Assembly (NCBI GenBank): GCA_904420075.1
Contig: CAJFTX010000020.1
Coordinates: 1 to 43,335, forward strand
DNA length: 43,335 nt
DNA from: an uncultured Clostridia bacterium
Lineage (GTDB): Bacteria > Bacillota > Clostridia > Oscillospirales > Feifaniaceae
Direction of reading: 5' to 3'
A model generated the notes under the pieces. It worked only from the letters and a program-made list of their open reading frames with translations, had not been told where the DNA came from and did no database searches. Below, in pieces: positions 7,829 to 16,900 of the stretch (its first letter is position 1; each line of letters opens with the position of its first letter). The position numbers and the translations under genes were made by a program.

Positions 7829-9586
7829 ATGACTGCAAATAAGATCGTCACGGCCTGGGTGGAAGAGATGCGTGCTCTGACCAAGCCGGATCAGGTTGTT
7901 TGGATTGACGGCAGCGAGGCTCAGCTCGAGGCGCTGCGGAAAGAGGCGATGGAGACCGGCGAGCTGCATCAGCTCAACCAGGACCTGCTGCCGGGCTGCT
8001 ACTACCACAGAACCGCGGAGAACGACGTCGCCCGTGTGGAGGACAGAACCTTTATCTGCACCTCGAAGAAAGAGGACGCCGGCCCCACCAACAACTGGAT
8101 GGCCCCGGCCGAGATGTACGCGAAGCTCCGTCCGCTGTTTGACGGCGCGATGAAGGGCCGCACGATGTACGTCCTGCCGTACTCGATGGGCCCGGTCGGC
8201 TCGCCGTTTGCCAAGTACGGCATCGAGCTGACCGACTCGATCTACGTCGTGATGAACATGAATATCATGACCCGCATCGGCGCCTCCGTTATCGAGGCGA
8301 TGGGCGAGAGCGGCGACTTTGTCAAGGGTCTGCACTCCAAGGCGCAGATCGACCCGGAGAACCGCTACATCGTCCACTTCCCGGAGGACAACACCATCTG
8401 GAGCGTCAACTCCGGCTACGGCGGCAACGTGCTGCTCGGCAAGAAGTGCTTCGCGCTGCGTATCGCCTCCTTCCTCGGCCGCAAAGAGGGCTGGATGGCC
8501 GAGCATATGCTGATTCTCGGCGTGGAGAACCCGCAGGGTGAGGTCAAGTATGTCGCGGCGGCGTTCCCGTCGGCCTGCGGCAAGACCAACCTCGCGATGC
8601 TCATCCCGCCGGAGATCTATAAGAGCAAGGGCTACAAGGTCTGGACGGTCGGCGACGACATCGCCTGGCTGAGAGTGGCCGAGGACGGCACCCTGCGCGC
8701 GATCAACCCGGAGAACGGCTTCTTCGGCGTCGCGCCGGGCACCAACGCCAAGACCAACTTCAACGCGCTTGAGAGCACCAAGAAGAACACCATCTTCACC
8801 AACGTCGTGCTCAACAAGGAGAACAACACCGTCTGGTGGGAGGGTCTCGACAAGAACCCGCCGGAGAACGCTGAGGACTGGAAGGGCCGTCCCTGGAACG
8901 GCAAGACCTCGACCGAGAAGGGCGCCCATCCGAACAGCCGCTTCACCGCTCCGGCCGTGAACTGCCCCTGCATCAGCAAGGAGTTTGAGAATCCGGAGGG
9001 TGTGCCGATTTCCGCGATCATCTTCGGCGGCCGCCGCGCCAAGACCGCTCCGCTGGTCTACCAGTCGAGAGATTGGGAGAGCGGCGTGTTTGTAGGCTCG
9101 ATCATGGCGTCTGAGACCACCGCGGCTGCGGCCGGTGCGGTCGGCGTTGTCCGCCGTGACCCGATGGCGATGCTGCCCTTCTGCGGCTACAACATGGGCG
9201 ACTACTTCGCGCACTGGCTCGAGATGGGCAAGAAGATCCCGCACCAGCCGAAGATCTTCAACGTCAACTGGTTCCGCACCGACGACGAGGGCCACTTCAT
9301 CTGGCCGGGCTTCGGCGACAACATGAGAGTGCTCATGTGGATTCTCGACCGCTGCGAGGGCAAGGCCGACGCGGTTGAGACCCCGATCGGCTATGTGCCG
9401 AAGGCCGAGGACATCAACATCGAGGGGCTCGACATCGACCGCGAGACCGTCGAGGGCCTCTTAGAGGTGGACAAGAAGATCTGGTCTGAGGAGGCCGAGG
9501 GCATCACCGAGTTCTACAGCAAGTTTGATCGCCTGCCGAAGGAGCTCGCGCATCAGCTTGAGATGCTCAAGGAGAGACTGAAGTAA
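7829..9586 (+). CDS. pckG: Phosphoenolpyruvate carboxykinase, GTP type (PckG)
   Basis: This enzyme interconverts oxaloacetate plus GTP with phosphoenolpyruvate, CO2 and GDP. In anaerobic fermenters it can run toward oxaloacetate, fixing CO2. The 585 residues are the size of the GTP-dependent family. Visible signatures include MGPVGSP, the nucleotide-binding loop FPSACGKTNLAML near residue 250 with the reactive Cys typical of the GTP type, and the C-terminal NVNWFRTDDEGHFIWPGFGDN. The ATP-type family lacks these. The start is ATG 7829, seven bases after AAGGAGG; an in-frame ATG at 7811 has no such site. Codon use is very biased toward C and G at third positions, as in a highly expressed gene, which fits the strong promoter. 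Confidence 0.96.
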   Translation: MTANKIVTAWVEEMRALTKPDQVVWIDGSEAQLEALRKEAMETGELHQLNQDLLPGCYYHRTAENDVARVEDRTFICTSKKEDAGPTNNWMAPAEMYAKLRPLFDGAMKGRTMYVLPYSMGPVGSPFAKYGIELTDSIYVVMNMNIMTRIGASVIEAMGESGDFVKGLHSKAQIDPENRYIVHFPEDNTIWSVNSGYGGNVLLGKKCFALRIASFLGRKEGWMAEHMLILGVENPQGEVKYVAAAFPSACGKTNLAMLIPPEIYKSKGYKVWTVGDDIAWLRVAEDGTLRAINPENGFFGVAPGTNAKTNFNALESTKKNTIFTNVVLNKENNTVWWEGLDKNPPENAEDWKGRPWNGKTSTEKGAHPNSRFTAPAVNCPCISKEFENPEGVPISAIIFGGRRAKTAPLVYQSRDWESGVFVGSIMASETTAAAAGAVGVVRRDPMAMLPFCGYNMGDYFAHWLEMGKKIPHQPKIFNVNWFRTDDEGHFIWPGFGDNMRVLMWILDRCEGKADAVETPIGYVPKAEDINIEGLDIDRETVEGLLEVDKKIWSEEAEGITEFYSKFDRLPKELAHQLEMLKERLK

Positions 9587-9600
9587 ACAAACGGAATAGG

Positions 9601-9634
9601 AAAGGCCCCGGAGCAGCTGCTCCGGGGCCTTTTT
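9601..9634 (+). terminator. Intrinsic terminator after pckG
   Basis: A 32-bp perfect palindrome (9601-9632, arms AAAGGCCCCGGAGCAG and its complement) ends in five Ts. It begins 15 bases after the pckG stop. The GC-rich stem plus T-run is a textbook Rho-independent terminator. Confidence 0.92.
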
Positions 9635-9663
9635 GCTCGATATTAGAGTGATAAGTCCTCTTT

Positions 9664-9669
9664 TATAAT
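9664..9669 (+). promoter_or_regulatory. Candidate -10 box of a hairpin-rich RNA
   Basis: TATAAT stands 30 bases after the pckG terminator and right before a stretch that folds into several small hairpins. No good -35 is visible at 16-18 bases upstream, so the promoter call rests on the -10 and on context. Confidence 0.35.
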
Positions 9670-9675
9670 GTTTCC

Positions 9676-9895
9676 CGATCGTAGAGTGCAGGTCTGCGCC
9701 CCGCGATCAGCACACAGGATATACAGGCTTTGCCTGCATGGACAAGCAGCATTTGTCCTGGTGCTTTCTTATATATTATTTTGGCGCCGAAGCGTCAAAT
9801 TCATTTCGATGTTAAGTGCTCCAATGCACACGGAAGTCAGCCTTGTGTAAGGCTTAAACTACATAGAGCCAGACACGATTTGCTCGCGGAGCAGA
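9676..9895 (+). ncRNA. Hairpin-rich leader or small RNA, family not recognised
   Basis: The stretch has no gene but contains a row of short inverted repeats. A closing stem AGCAC (9709-9713) / GTGCT (9761-9765) encloses CAGGC-TTT-GCCTG (9724-9736) and GGACAA / TTGTCC (9740-9758), giving a possible three-way junction. Then come TTTGGCGC-CGAA-GCGTCAAA, with a CGAA tetraloop, near 9780-9799; GTGC / GCAC near 9815-9829; AGCCTT-GTGT-AAGGCT near 9839-9854; and TGCTC-GCG-GAGCA near 9881-9893. It could be a free small RNA or the 5' leader of the membrane-protein gene at 9973. I compared it by eye with SRP RNA, 6S RNA and the common riboswitches and saw no match. Confidence 0.4.
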
Positions 9896-9924
9896 GAAAA
9901 CAACTGGTGCGGGTAAATATTTTG

Positions 9925-9933
9925 TGATAGAAT
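9925..9933 (+). promoter_or_regulatory. Possible extended -10 promoter of the membrane-protein gene
   Basis: TGATAGAAT at 9925-9933 is an extended -10 element (TG, one base, TAGAAT) 40 bases before the start at 9973. No -35 resembling TTGACA is at the right distance. Confidence 0.35.
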
Positions 9934-9972
9934 TAGTTTGATAGATAAGCTGAATAAAAAGGGGAGACTTTG

Positions 9973-11526
9973 ATGAACCGCCTTTCATTTGTCCAGACCT
10001 TTCGAGTCGGGGCGAAAACATTTCGGCGCACCCCGGCCCTTCTGGTGCTGATCTTTATCATACAGGTGACAATAGAGATCATCGGTATGTGTTTGGGCGG
10101 AGCGCCCACAGGCACAGGAGAAGCGCTTCTCTTCGCGTTGATAGAGGGACTTCTCACCACTTTTCTGGTGCAGTGCCCGCTCTATTTTGCCGTCCATTGC
10201 TTTTTAAACGGCCAGCCGTTCACCCGGGATGCGGTCTTTGAAGCGTTCGGCGAGCGGGCGGCGCGGCTGCTCTGCGTCTCGCTGTTGCAGACGGCGACCG
10301 TCGTCCTCTTCGGGCAACTGCTGCCGGAGCTGAGCGAGCGTCTGATCGGGAAACTCGCTTTGCCCAATCTGATTGGGAGAGGCGCGTTTTGGCTTTTGGA
10401 GGCGCTCTGCGGAGTACTGTTTCTTGCAGCGCACATCTGGATTACCTATCTAATCATGACGGTGCTCACCTCCGCGCCGAAGGAAAAGCGGATCGCACAG
10501 ACGGCGACAGCGCGCCTTTTTCGCTTTTTTGGTGCGCGTCTGCCGGTGCTGCTGGGGTGCTATCTGATTTTGGCGCTCGTTCAAATGGTCTGGATGTCGG
10601 CCGCTGTTTTTCTTGCCGGTCTCCTTGAAATGGCTATTTTTGAGGGGGAGCCGTCCGCAAATGACAGTCCCCGTACCCGGGAGCCGGGGAAGAAGAGACA
10701 CATACACCTCTCCTATCGCACGGTCTGTGTTCAGATAAAAGAGGCGCTCCGGCGGAGAGGCGGGATGTTGCTGCTGTTTGGCGGGCTGATTCCACTTCTG
10801 GCGACCGAGTTCTTTGCCCTCTGCGGGCGACTGCCGGAACATTTCGTGCACCCCGTCCAGATCTTCGGCTGGGTCTGGGAGCTGAGTTTGGCGCCTGTGC
10901 TCGTGACGCTGCCGGTTCATCTGTTGCTTTTTGCCGCGCTTGCAAAGAGCGCGCTTCCGGGAGGGGAGCTCTTCCGGGAGGTGAAGCGTCTGGCGTTTCC
11001 GATGATCGCTGGGGGACTTGCGGCGCTGGCGGCTGTTGTTCTCACTGCGGGAGTAGTTGTGTTTTTCACGCTGTCGCTTGCTCGGATGAGCCCGCTGCTC
11101 TTGGAGTTAATAGAAGGTCTTCTGCTCCTGCTTCTTTTGGCGGTGGTGGTGGGGACGGCCTATTTCTCCGTCTATTTTACCCGCTGCCTTGCCTATCATA
11201 AAACCGGCTTTCGGGAGACGCTGCGGATCACATGGAACACCGTCCGCACCTGCCCGGGAGAGCGGATTTGGGCGGAACTCAAATTCGTTGCGCTGCCCAT
11301 GCTGCTTATGGTGCCGATACAGCTCTATCTGCATCCATACCTTCCGCTGGTGGCAGATATTGTGGTACAAGCGCTCTTCTTTGTCCGACTGTTGGCCGGT
11401 GGGACGATCCTGCAGTTTTTTGAAGAGCGTGATATAAAAGAGAAAAACTGCGCCGGGCAGAGCTCCATACAGCGAAGTCAAGAGCGGGGACCGGCGACAG
11501 AGGAGACAAGAGATCACCTCCTATAA
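9973..11526 (+). CDS. Polytopic membrane protein of unknown function (517 aa)
   Basis: I do not recognise a named family. The protein has about ten hydrophobic segments, a hydrophilic linker at about 225-255 rich in Arg, Lys and Asp, and a polar C-terminal tail after about residue 480. The first half (1-225) is clearly related to the next gene: both share the core LVQCPLYFAV.C.L.G.PF, then LLCVSL and a Q.LP motif. The second half begins with a similar basic-then-hydrophobic pattern and has YFSVYFTRCLAY, reminiscent of CPLYFAV.C in the first half. The protein may therefore be an internal duplication of the shorter paralogue. The start is ATG 9973, with GGGGAG six bases before it; TTG 9970 is also in frame. 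Confidence 0.85.
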   Translation: MNRLSFVQTFRVGAKTFRRTPALLVLIFIIQVTIEIIGMCLGGAPTGTGEALLFALIEGLLTTFLVQCPLYFAVHCFLNGQPFTRDAVFEAFGERAARLLCVSLLQTATVVLFGQLLPELSERLIGKLALPNLIGRGAFWLLEALCGVLFLAAHIWITYLIMTVLTSAPKEKRIAQTATARLFRFFGARLPVLLGCYLILALVQMVWMSAAVFLAGLLEMAIFEGEPSANDSPRTREPGKKRHIHLSYRTVCVQIKEALRRRGGMLLLFGGLIPLLATEFFALCGRLPEHFVHPVQIFGWVWELSLAPVLVTLPVHLLLFAALAKSALPGGELFREVKRLAFPMIAGGLAALAAVVLTAGVVVFFTLSLARMSPLLLELIEGLLLLLLLAVVVGTAYFSVYFTRCLAYHKTGFRETLRITWNTVRTCPGERIWAELKFVALPMLLMVPIQLYLHPYLPLVADIVVQALFFVRLLAGGTILQFFEERDIKEKNCAGQSSIQRSQERGPATEETRDHLL

Positions 11527-11655
11527 TTGTAATACTTTTGTAGTTTTAAAGTATATAAAAGTGGGGGATGTTCCCCAACCGACCACGAGAGGCACGCTGG
11601 ACTTTTTTGGGATTTTGTGGTAATGTTATTTTAAAATGATAGGTGGGGGAACTGG

Positions 11656-12420
11656 ATGGAACGGGTCACTGTAAGGCAGATTTTTCAAATCGTGAAAGAT
11701 ACGTTCAAGAAAAATACGGGCCGGATCATTTTAATACTGGTGCTCCAACTGGCAATGGTGGTCATTGCGTGGTTTGTTCAGACCAGGGTAATCTCGGGGC
11801 TCTGGGGACAATGCTTCTTTCAATTACTGTCGGGTCTGGGGACACTCTTTCTTGTACAGTGTCCGCTCTATTTTGCGGTCTACTGCTATCTGACCGGCAG
11901 GCCGTTTGAACGGGAGAACACTGTGGAACGGCTGCGGCGGCGCGCGGTGCCACTGTTATGCGTTTCTCTTTTTGGCACAGTGGTTACGATTGTAATCAGT
12001 CAAATTTTGCCGATACCGTTGGAACAGTATATGTTCCATGTTGCCCCGCTCTCAAAAGAAGAATATCTGCTCATTAATATCGTGGTACTTTTCCTCCAGA
12101 TTCTTGACATGGCGATTAGTATTTGGTTTGTTTACCTCAGCATGACTATTGTCGTCTCTGAGCCTGGGGAAAAGCGGATTCCTCAAAAGGCAACTCGGAT
12201 CCTGTTTGAATCCTTTGGAACCCGAGTAAAGTTGATCTTGTGTGCGCTGATAGTACTGGCAATCCCGAATCTTATTTTACAGCAGTTACCCTCAAGTGAC
12301 TGGATTGTATCCCTGTGGGATTCTGTGATGTTTGTTGTGATGCAGCTGGTACAGATGGCGATTTTGATCAGCTTGTTTCCGAAAGAGGAGAGAAAACAGC
12401 TGAAAAAGAAAGCTCCGTGA
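11656..12420 (+). CDS. Membrane protein, shorter paralogue of the preceding gene (254 aa)
   Basis: The product has about five to six hydrophobic segments and a basic C-terminal tail (KEERKQLKKKAP). It aligns with the N-terminal half of the preceding 517-residue protein through the whole LFLVQCPLYFAVYCYLTGRPF region, the VPLLCVSLFG segment and the later EKRI.Q.AT..LF..FG.R segment. The spacing is conserved, so the two are tandem duplicates. Function is unknown; no ATPase or enzyme motif is seen. The start ATG 11656 follows AGGTGGGGG. It is lower in GC than the core genes around it. The 129 bases before it hold a small TGGGG / CCCCA hairpin and AT-rich DNA, possibly with a separate promoter. 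Confidence 0.82.
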   Translation: MERVTVRQIFQIVKDTFKKNTGRIILILVLQLAMVVIAWFVQTRVISGLWGQCFFQLLSGLGTLFLVQCPLYFAVYCYLTGRPFERENTVERLRRRAVPLLCVSLFGTVVTIVISQILPIPLEQYMFHVAPLSKEEYLLINIVVLFLQILDMAISIWFVYLSMTIVVSEPGEKRIPQKATRILFESFGTRVKLILCALIVLAIPNLILQQLPSSDWIVSLWDSVMFVVMQLVQMAILISLFPKEERKQLKKKAP

Positions 12421-12440
12421 GTAAACCTCACGGAGCTTTC
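12408..12440. terminator. Bidirectional terminator between convergent genes
   Basis: A 14-bp stem, GAAAGCTCCGTGAG (12408-12421) and CTCACGGAGCTTTC (12427-12440), has a 5-nt loop. It overlaps the last codons of the plus-strand membrane protein. T-rich sequence follows it on both strands, so it can serve both that gene and the minus-strand gene ending at 12442. Confidence 0.85.
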
Positions 12441-12441
12441 T

Positions 12442-13830
12442 TTAATAGGCGTTATCAATTCGTTCAAAGTCGCGGTAGAGCTGATCGAAAATCTCGTCAG
12501 AATGTTCGTTGACGAACAGTGCATATTTGAGCGGTTCAAGAACAGCCTCTCTATATTTTCTGTCCTGCTCAGGGTCATCGTATTTTTGTGGCATATTCCG
12601 CTCAATTTCGCCAATCTTTTTTGTGAGTAGGTCTATAAATTTATCTTTGCTCGAAGCATTTACAAGGTTTTGATAGTGCCTTTTCTCATGAAAAAGAGCG
12701 AGCTTATCTCGGGCCTTTGGCACATCATTTGGCTTCGCATATGGGTGGAGTGTCTGATAGAGGGTAGTGATTATTCCAGGTTTTCCGTTGTTCTCAATCG
12801 TATCTTCCAGTAGTGTCTGTGTGGTTGTTCCGATTTGATTGAGATGAAGATTGTTGGTAAAAGTCGAAGGATCTTTTATTCCGCCTTTTAAAGCAGGGAC
12901 AAAGGAGAGCAGAGAATCTAGAAACTGAAGAAACTCAGGTCCATTTTGCTTTTCCTGAAGTTCTTTTACCGCCTCTTGCCGAGGGGCATTTCTTTCAAAA
13001 GTAGTAGTGCCGAGCTTATCGAATGCAGAAGGGTTTTCAATGCCAATATACTGTCCTCTGATTTCTGCTAAAATCCGTTCTCCCTCTGTGCGGCCCTCGA
13101 TAATGACGGGATCCTCCGTTTCGGAATGTATCTTTACCCACTCCGGGGCATTACGGAATTCCGGCCCGTATGTATTGTGAAATTCCGGCCCGTCGGAGAA
13201 CTCCTCGTCGAGCGCCGCCGCGATCTCCTCCTCCGGGACGGGCGGCGGTTCAAGCGCAGGAGGCCCGCTCTGCAGCTCCTTTAGAAAATCGGACTCCAGC
13301 AGCTGAAACTGGGAGAGCGGCATCTCCTCGGTGACGGTGTACTCCCCCTCGTGCTGCGCGCGCAGCCGCGCGGCTTCCGCTGCGATCTCGTCGCGCCGCT
13401 CGGGAGCTTGCTCATACTCCCACTTGAGCTCCACCAGCCGCTTGTCGAGTTCGGAGATCCCGTCGCGCGCGTAGACCTTGCCGGAGCGGTCCACGCCGAT
13501 CTTGCCGTGCCGGGAGGCGCCGCGCATCCCGCCCTCGATCGCCCCGAAGAAGTCGTCGTAGGGGTAGCCGTCGATCGCGTAGTAGGGCTGCTCCTCCCGG
13601 ACAAATTCGGGGATGTCCTCCTCCGGCTGCGTCGAGTCGAGCGTGAGCTTTGGGGCGATGTTTCCGGCACGATGTTCGGAGGAGGTGTGCTTCGTGTCAG
13701 AACTTGACCGCTCGCTCTCCAGCAGCTTTGCAAACTCCGCCTCGAGCTGTGCGAGGCTGACGCCGTCGCCCTGGTCGCCCTCCAGCTTTCGCCTGCGGAT
13801 TTCTTCTCTGTAGTATTCTTTCAGGTCCAT
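12442..13830 (-). CDS. Protein of unknown function with a compositional joint (462 aa)
   Basis: No family is recognised. The protein is soluble and acidic, with no signal peptide or membrane segment. The N-terminal half is GC-rich in codon use: coil-forming, with an aromatic YYAIDGYPYDDFFGAIEGG patch near 80-105 and a Glu/Pro-rich linker near 190-215. From about residue 215 to the end the codons become AT-rich, like the neighbouring accessory genes. At the joint, GPEFHNTY is followed directly by GPEFRN. HEKRH near 381-385 fits HExxH, but the charged middle residues make a zinc protease unlikely. The start is ATG 13830 with AAGGGGG before it; GTG 13848 is a weaker choice. It could be a modular effector or toxin-like protein, but nothing proves that. 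Confidence 0.75.
   Translation of the reverse strand: MDLKEYYREEIRRRKLEGDQGDGVSLAQLEAEFAKLLESERSSSDTKHTSSEHRAGNIAPKLTLDSTQPEEDIPEFVREEQPYYAIDGYPYDDFFGAIEGGMRGASRHGKIGVDRSGKVYARDGISELDKRLVELKWEYEQAPERRDEIAAEAARLRAQHEGEYTVTEEMPLSQFQLLESDFLKELQSGPPALEPPPVPEEEIAAALDEEFSDGPEFHNTYGPEFRNAPEWVKIHSETEDPVIIEGRTEGERILAEIRGQYIGIENPSAFDKLGTTTFERNAPRQEAVKELQEKQNGPEFLQFLDSLLSFVPALKGGIKDPSTFTNNLHLNQIGTTTQTLLEDTIENNGKPGIITTLYQTLHPYAKPNDVPKARDKLALFHEKRHYQNLVNASSKDKFIDLLTKKIGEIERNMPQKYDDPEQDRKYREAVLEPLKYALFVNEHSDEIFDQLYRDFERIDNAY
13157..13193. repeat. 13-bp direct repeat at a composition boundary
   Basis: AATTCCGGCCCGT occurs at 13157-13169 and again at 13181-13193, 24 bases apart and so exactly eight codons. 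On the minus strand each copy encodes GPEF. The repeat lies where the 462-residue gene changes from GC-rich to AT-rich codon use. Confidence 0.8.
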
Positions 13831-13853
13831 TGTTCGACCCCCTTTCACCCTCT

Positions 13854-13862
13854 ATTGTACCA
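13854..13862 (-). promoter_or_regulatory. Possible extended -10 promoter of the 462-aa gene
   Basis: The minus strand reads TGGTACAAT, an extended -10 element about 25 bases before the ATG at 13830. No good -35 is present, because the upstream sequence is C-rich. Confidence 0.4.
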
Positions 13863-13905
13863 GGGGGAGAGGGGAGCGGAGTTCCTCAGTTTTTCCGCAG
13901 ACAGC

Positions 13906-13948
13906 AGACGGCGCACCCGCCTCCCGGATGGGAGGGGGCGCGCCGTCT
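13906..13948 (-). terminator. Hairpin after the large SLH protein gene
   Basis: AGACGGCGC (13906-13914) pairs with GCGCCGTCT (13940-13948), and inside it CCTCCC pairs with GGGAGG around a GGAT loop. It begins 21 bases after the stop of the minus-strand gene. The T-rich side faces the plus strand, so on the minus strand it is a strong hairpin without a good T-run. Termination or 3'-end protection is likely. Confidence 0.55.
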
Positions 13949-13969
13949 ATTATTTTTCTTTGTGGAGCG

Positions 13970-16900
13970 CTACTGCGCGTCGCCCGGCGCCACGCTCTCG
14001 AGAAAGCGCATGAGAATGGTCGCGATCTCGGCGCGGGTGGCGGTGCCCTGCGGTGCGATTGTATTCTCGCTCCGGCCGTAGATCAGGCCCGCGGCGTTTG
14101 CCCAGGAGAGCGCCTCTTTTGCCCAGCCGCCGATCTGATCCGCATCGGTAAAGTCCGAGAGATCGGAGCGGCCGCTCGTGTTGTAACTCTTGTATTCGGC
14201 GTAGCGCAGCAGCATCGTCGCGAGCTGTTCGCGGGTGATGCTGGCGTCCGGCGCGAAGAGGTCCTCGTCCACGCCGTTTACAATGCCGTTTTCACTCGCC
14301 CAGAGCACCGCGTCGGTGTACCAGGCGTCACGGTTCACATCGGTGAAGGGATTGTCCGGGCCGGGTTTGGGGCTGCCCTCCATCCGGTAGAGGGTGGTGA
14401 CCAGCATCGCGCGGGTCATCTCCCCGTCGGGGAGGAACAGGTTTGCCTCCATTCCGTTCATGAGGCCGTGCTCATAGACATACCGGATGGCATCCTCTGC
14501 CCAGTGCCCCTCGACATCGGTGAAGGGCAGTTTCTCCGGCTTGTCGTCATCCGTATCGTCGTCATCGTCATCGCTGTCGTCGCCGTCGCCAAATCCCGGT
14601 TCGTCGGTCCAGTCAGAGGTGTAGAACCAGAGGATGTCGTCGCCGTCGCTGAGGGTGTAGCTGGTGAGGCCGATATTCGGCGTGACCCCGTTGACCTGAT
14701 AGAGCCAGCCGGAGTTTTCCCCCTTGTCGAACTCAGAGAGGGTGACCCCGTTTTTGGTGATCGAGGTCACATAGCCGCTCTCCGCCCCCGTGGCGCTCAT
14801 GTCGCCCGCGCTGCGAATCGCCTGGGTAAAGGCGTGGTAGACGGTCGAACCCTCCTTGACGGTGAGCGTTGTGGTGGGAATCCAGAGCTCCGAGTCGGTC
14901 TTCAGTGTGAAGGTCACCTGGATGGTCTTGTCGGTGTCCGGCTCCTCCGGCGGAGTCACCTCGCCCGAGCCGGTCGCCCGGCCGGGGACCACTGTGTTTT
15001 GGCTGAAGTCGTAGATGTTGTAAGGGGTGCCGCCGTCGAACTTCTCGAGCGCGACGAGCGCGCGGAAGCCCTGCTCGGTCGCAAGCGCGTTGTCCTCGCG
15101 AGCGCCTGTGAGGAAGTTCGGATACTGGAAGGCGTCGCCCTCGGCGTTCGCCCAGGAGAGCAGACCGTCCACCAGCGAGGCGCCGCTCTCTTCGCTGCGC
15201 AGCTCCGCTGGGTCCCGCCCGAGCGCGAGCAGCCCGGTGATCACCATGGCGTCGGCGTTCGCGTTGCCGAGCGAACCGTTCGAATTGAGCGCGCCGGGCA
15301 GCGCGGCGAGGATGGCGTCCACCACCTCTTTTGCACCGGGGTCGCTGTCCTGGAACCGGGCGAGCGCGGCGAGCGCCGCCCCCGCGGTGTCCGGATCGGT
15401 GTAGGTCACGCCGCCGTACTCATAGCCGAAGAGTCCGTCGCCCACATGTTCCCGGAGAAGGGCGATCAGCTCCTGCCGCTGTGCCGCGGAGAGCTGTAAA
15501 TTGCCCTGCAGATCGGCGAGCAGCAGCCAGGGCGCGGCGTAGTAGCCGCCCGCGGTCAGGTCCATCCGGGAGAGCTCTGCCGCGTTGCTGAAGGGGGTGT
15601 TGCTGTTGACAGGATAGAGCTGCCGGCTGTCGATTCCGAGCGCGCGCAGCGTGATCTCAAAGCGCGCCCGGTCGCTTGCGGAGGCGCTGTCGCCCGCGGC
15701 CGAGGTGATGATCCGGTTGAGCGCGTTCTGCCGCGCTGCGGGGGTTGTGACGTGCGTCTTTCCGGGCAGCGTCCCGTAGACCGCCATGTCCATCGCCGTC
15801 CAGCTGTCGCTGCTCTCGGTGAGAGTGGCGGCGATCGCATCCATCAGACTGTCCGCTGTGCCGGCCGGCGCCTGGAGCAGCACGGTGACCGGCTTGCGGT
15901 AGGCGGTGCGCCCGTCTGAGAAGGCGAGGGTGACGGACAGCCGGAGCGCGCCCTCGGTGTCGTTTGTGGCCGCGAGGGAGAGGGTGTCCCCGCCTGAGAG
16001 GTAGGTGCTGTCCGTAGCAAAGGCGAGGGTGATCCCTTCGCCGGCGGTCTCGCCCTCCCGCAGAAGCGAGAGGGTGGCGCCCACCTCGGTCGTGTTGGGG
16101 ACGAAGAGGGTGTCCAGATACTTTTCGGCCTCCGCCGCGAGCGACTCCGACCCCTTCAGATTGACGCCGAACAGCTCATAGAGCTTCTCGCTGACCGCGT
16201 CCGGCGTGGATAGGGTCATCTCGCGCAGAACCTCTTTCTGGGCGTCCCCCTGGAAGTCCACGCTGTTGCCGACGACGGGGAGTGTGCTCCCGCCCGGCTG
16301 CATACAGTTGCCGTAGGACTCCTTGACGGTGATCTGGTTGGGAGTGCCGGTGATCTGGCCGTGGAGCCGGCCGGCAAACCCGCCGTTGTAGCCCGCGCTG
16401 CTGCTGCCGGTGATCGTGAGCTCGCCCGCGCCGACCGTGGTCTCCGCCGCGGAGATACTCCCGGCGAAGGAACCTGCGTTCTCGGTGCCGGAGACGGCGC
16501 CGAGGCTGTAGCACCGCTTGACGATGCCGCTGCTGTAGCCCGCGAATCCGCCCACCGTGCCGTATCCGGAGACGTCGCCCTCGGCGTGGCTGTCGTAGAT
16601 GTCGCCGGTGCTGTCGCCCACAAGACCGCCCACGCTGGTGGCGGACGGAGCGGAGACGTCGCCGGTGGCGGCGCTCTCAGTGATGACACCGCCGTTCTCG
16701 CCCACGAGCCCGCCGACGCTGTCGCCCGAGCCGCTTACCGCGACGGAGGCGCTGCACCGGTCGACCGAGCAGTCGATCGAGAAGAGGGTGTCCTCGTCGT
16801 AGGCGCCGCTGTTCTCCCCGACGAGACCGCCGACCCGGCTTCCGCCCGTGACCTCACCCGCGACGGTGCAGTTGCCGATAAGCCCCGCCACATTCTCCGC

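Noticed and set aside
7742-9295. A 517-codon open frame on the minus strand
   Set aside because: It is antisense to pckG, whose frame has full family motifs and a ribosome-binding site. The antisense product is low-complexity in Val, Arg, His and Asp.
9601-9632. The 32-bp palindrome as a regulator or ParB-type site
   Set aside because: Its position right after pckG and its T-run make it an ordinary terminator.
9709-9765. AGGATAT next to hairpins as an FMN- or purine-binding RNA
   Set aside because: The similarity is to a short artificial aptamer loop only; the partner strand and conserved riboswitch cores are missing.
9676-9895. 6S RNA or SRP RNA
   Set aside because: It folds as separate local hairpins, not one long rod with a central bubble, and the SRP GGAAGGAAGCAGC-type loop is absent.
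12676-12690. HEKRH (HExxH) as a zinc-protease site in the 462-residue protein
   Set aside because: Zincin motifs need uncharged residues between Glu and the second His. Here they are Lys and Arg, and no third ligand is evident.
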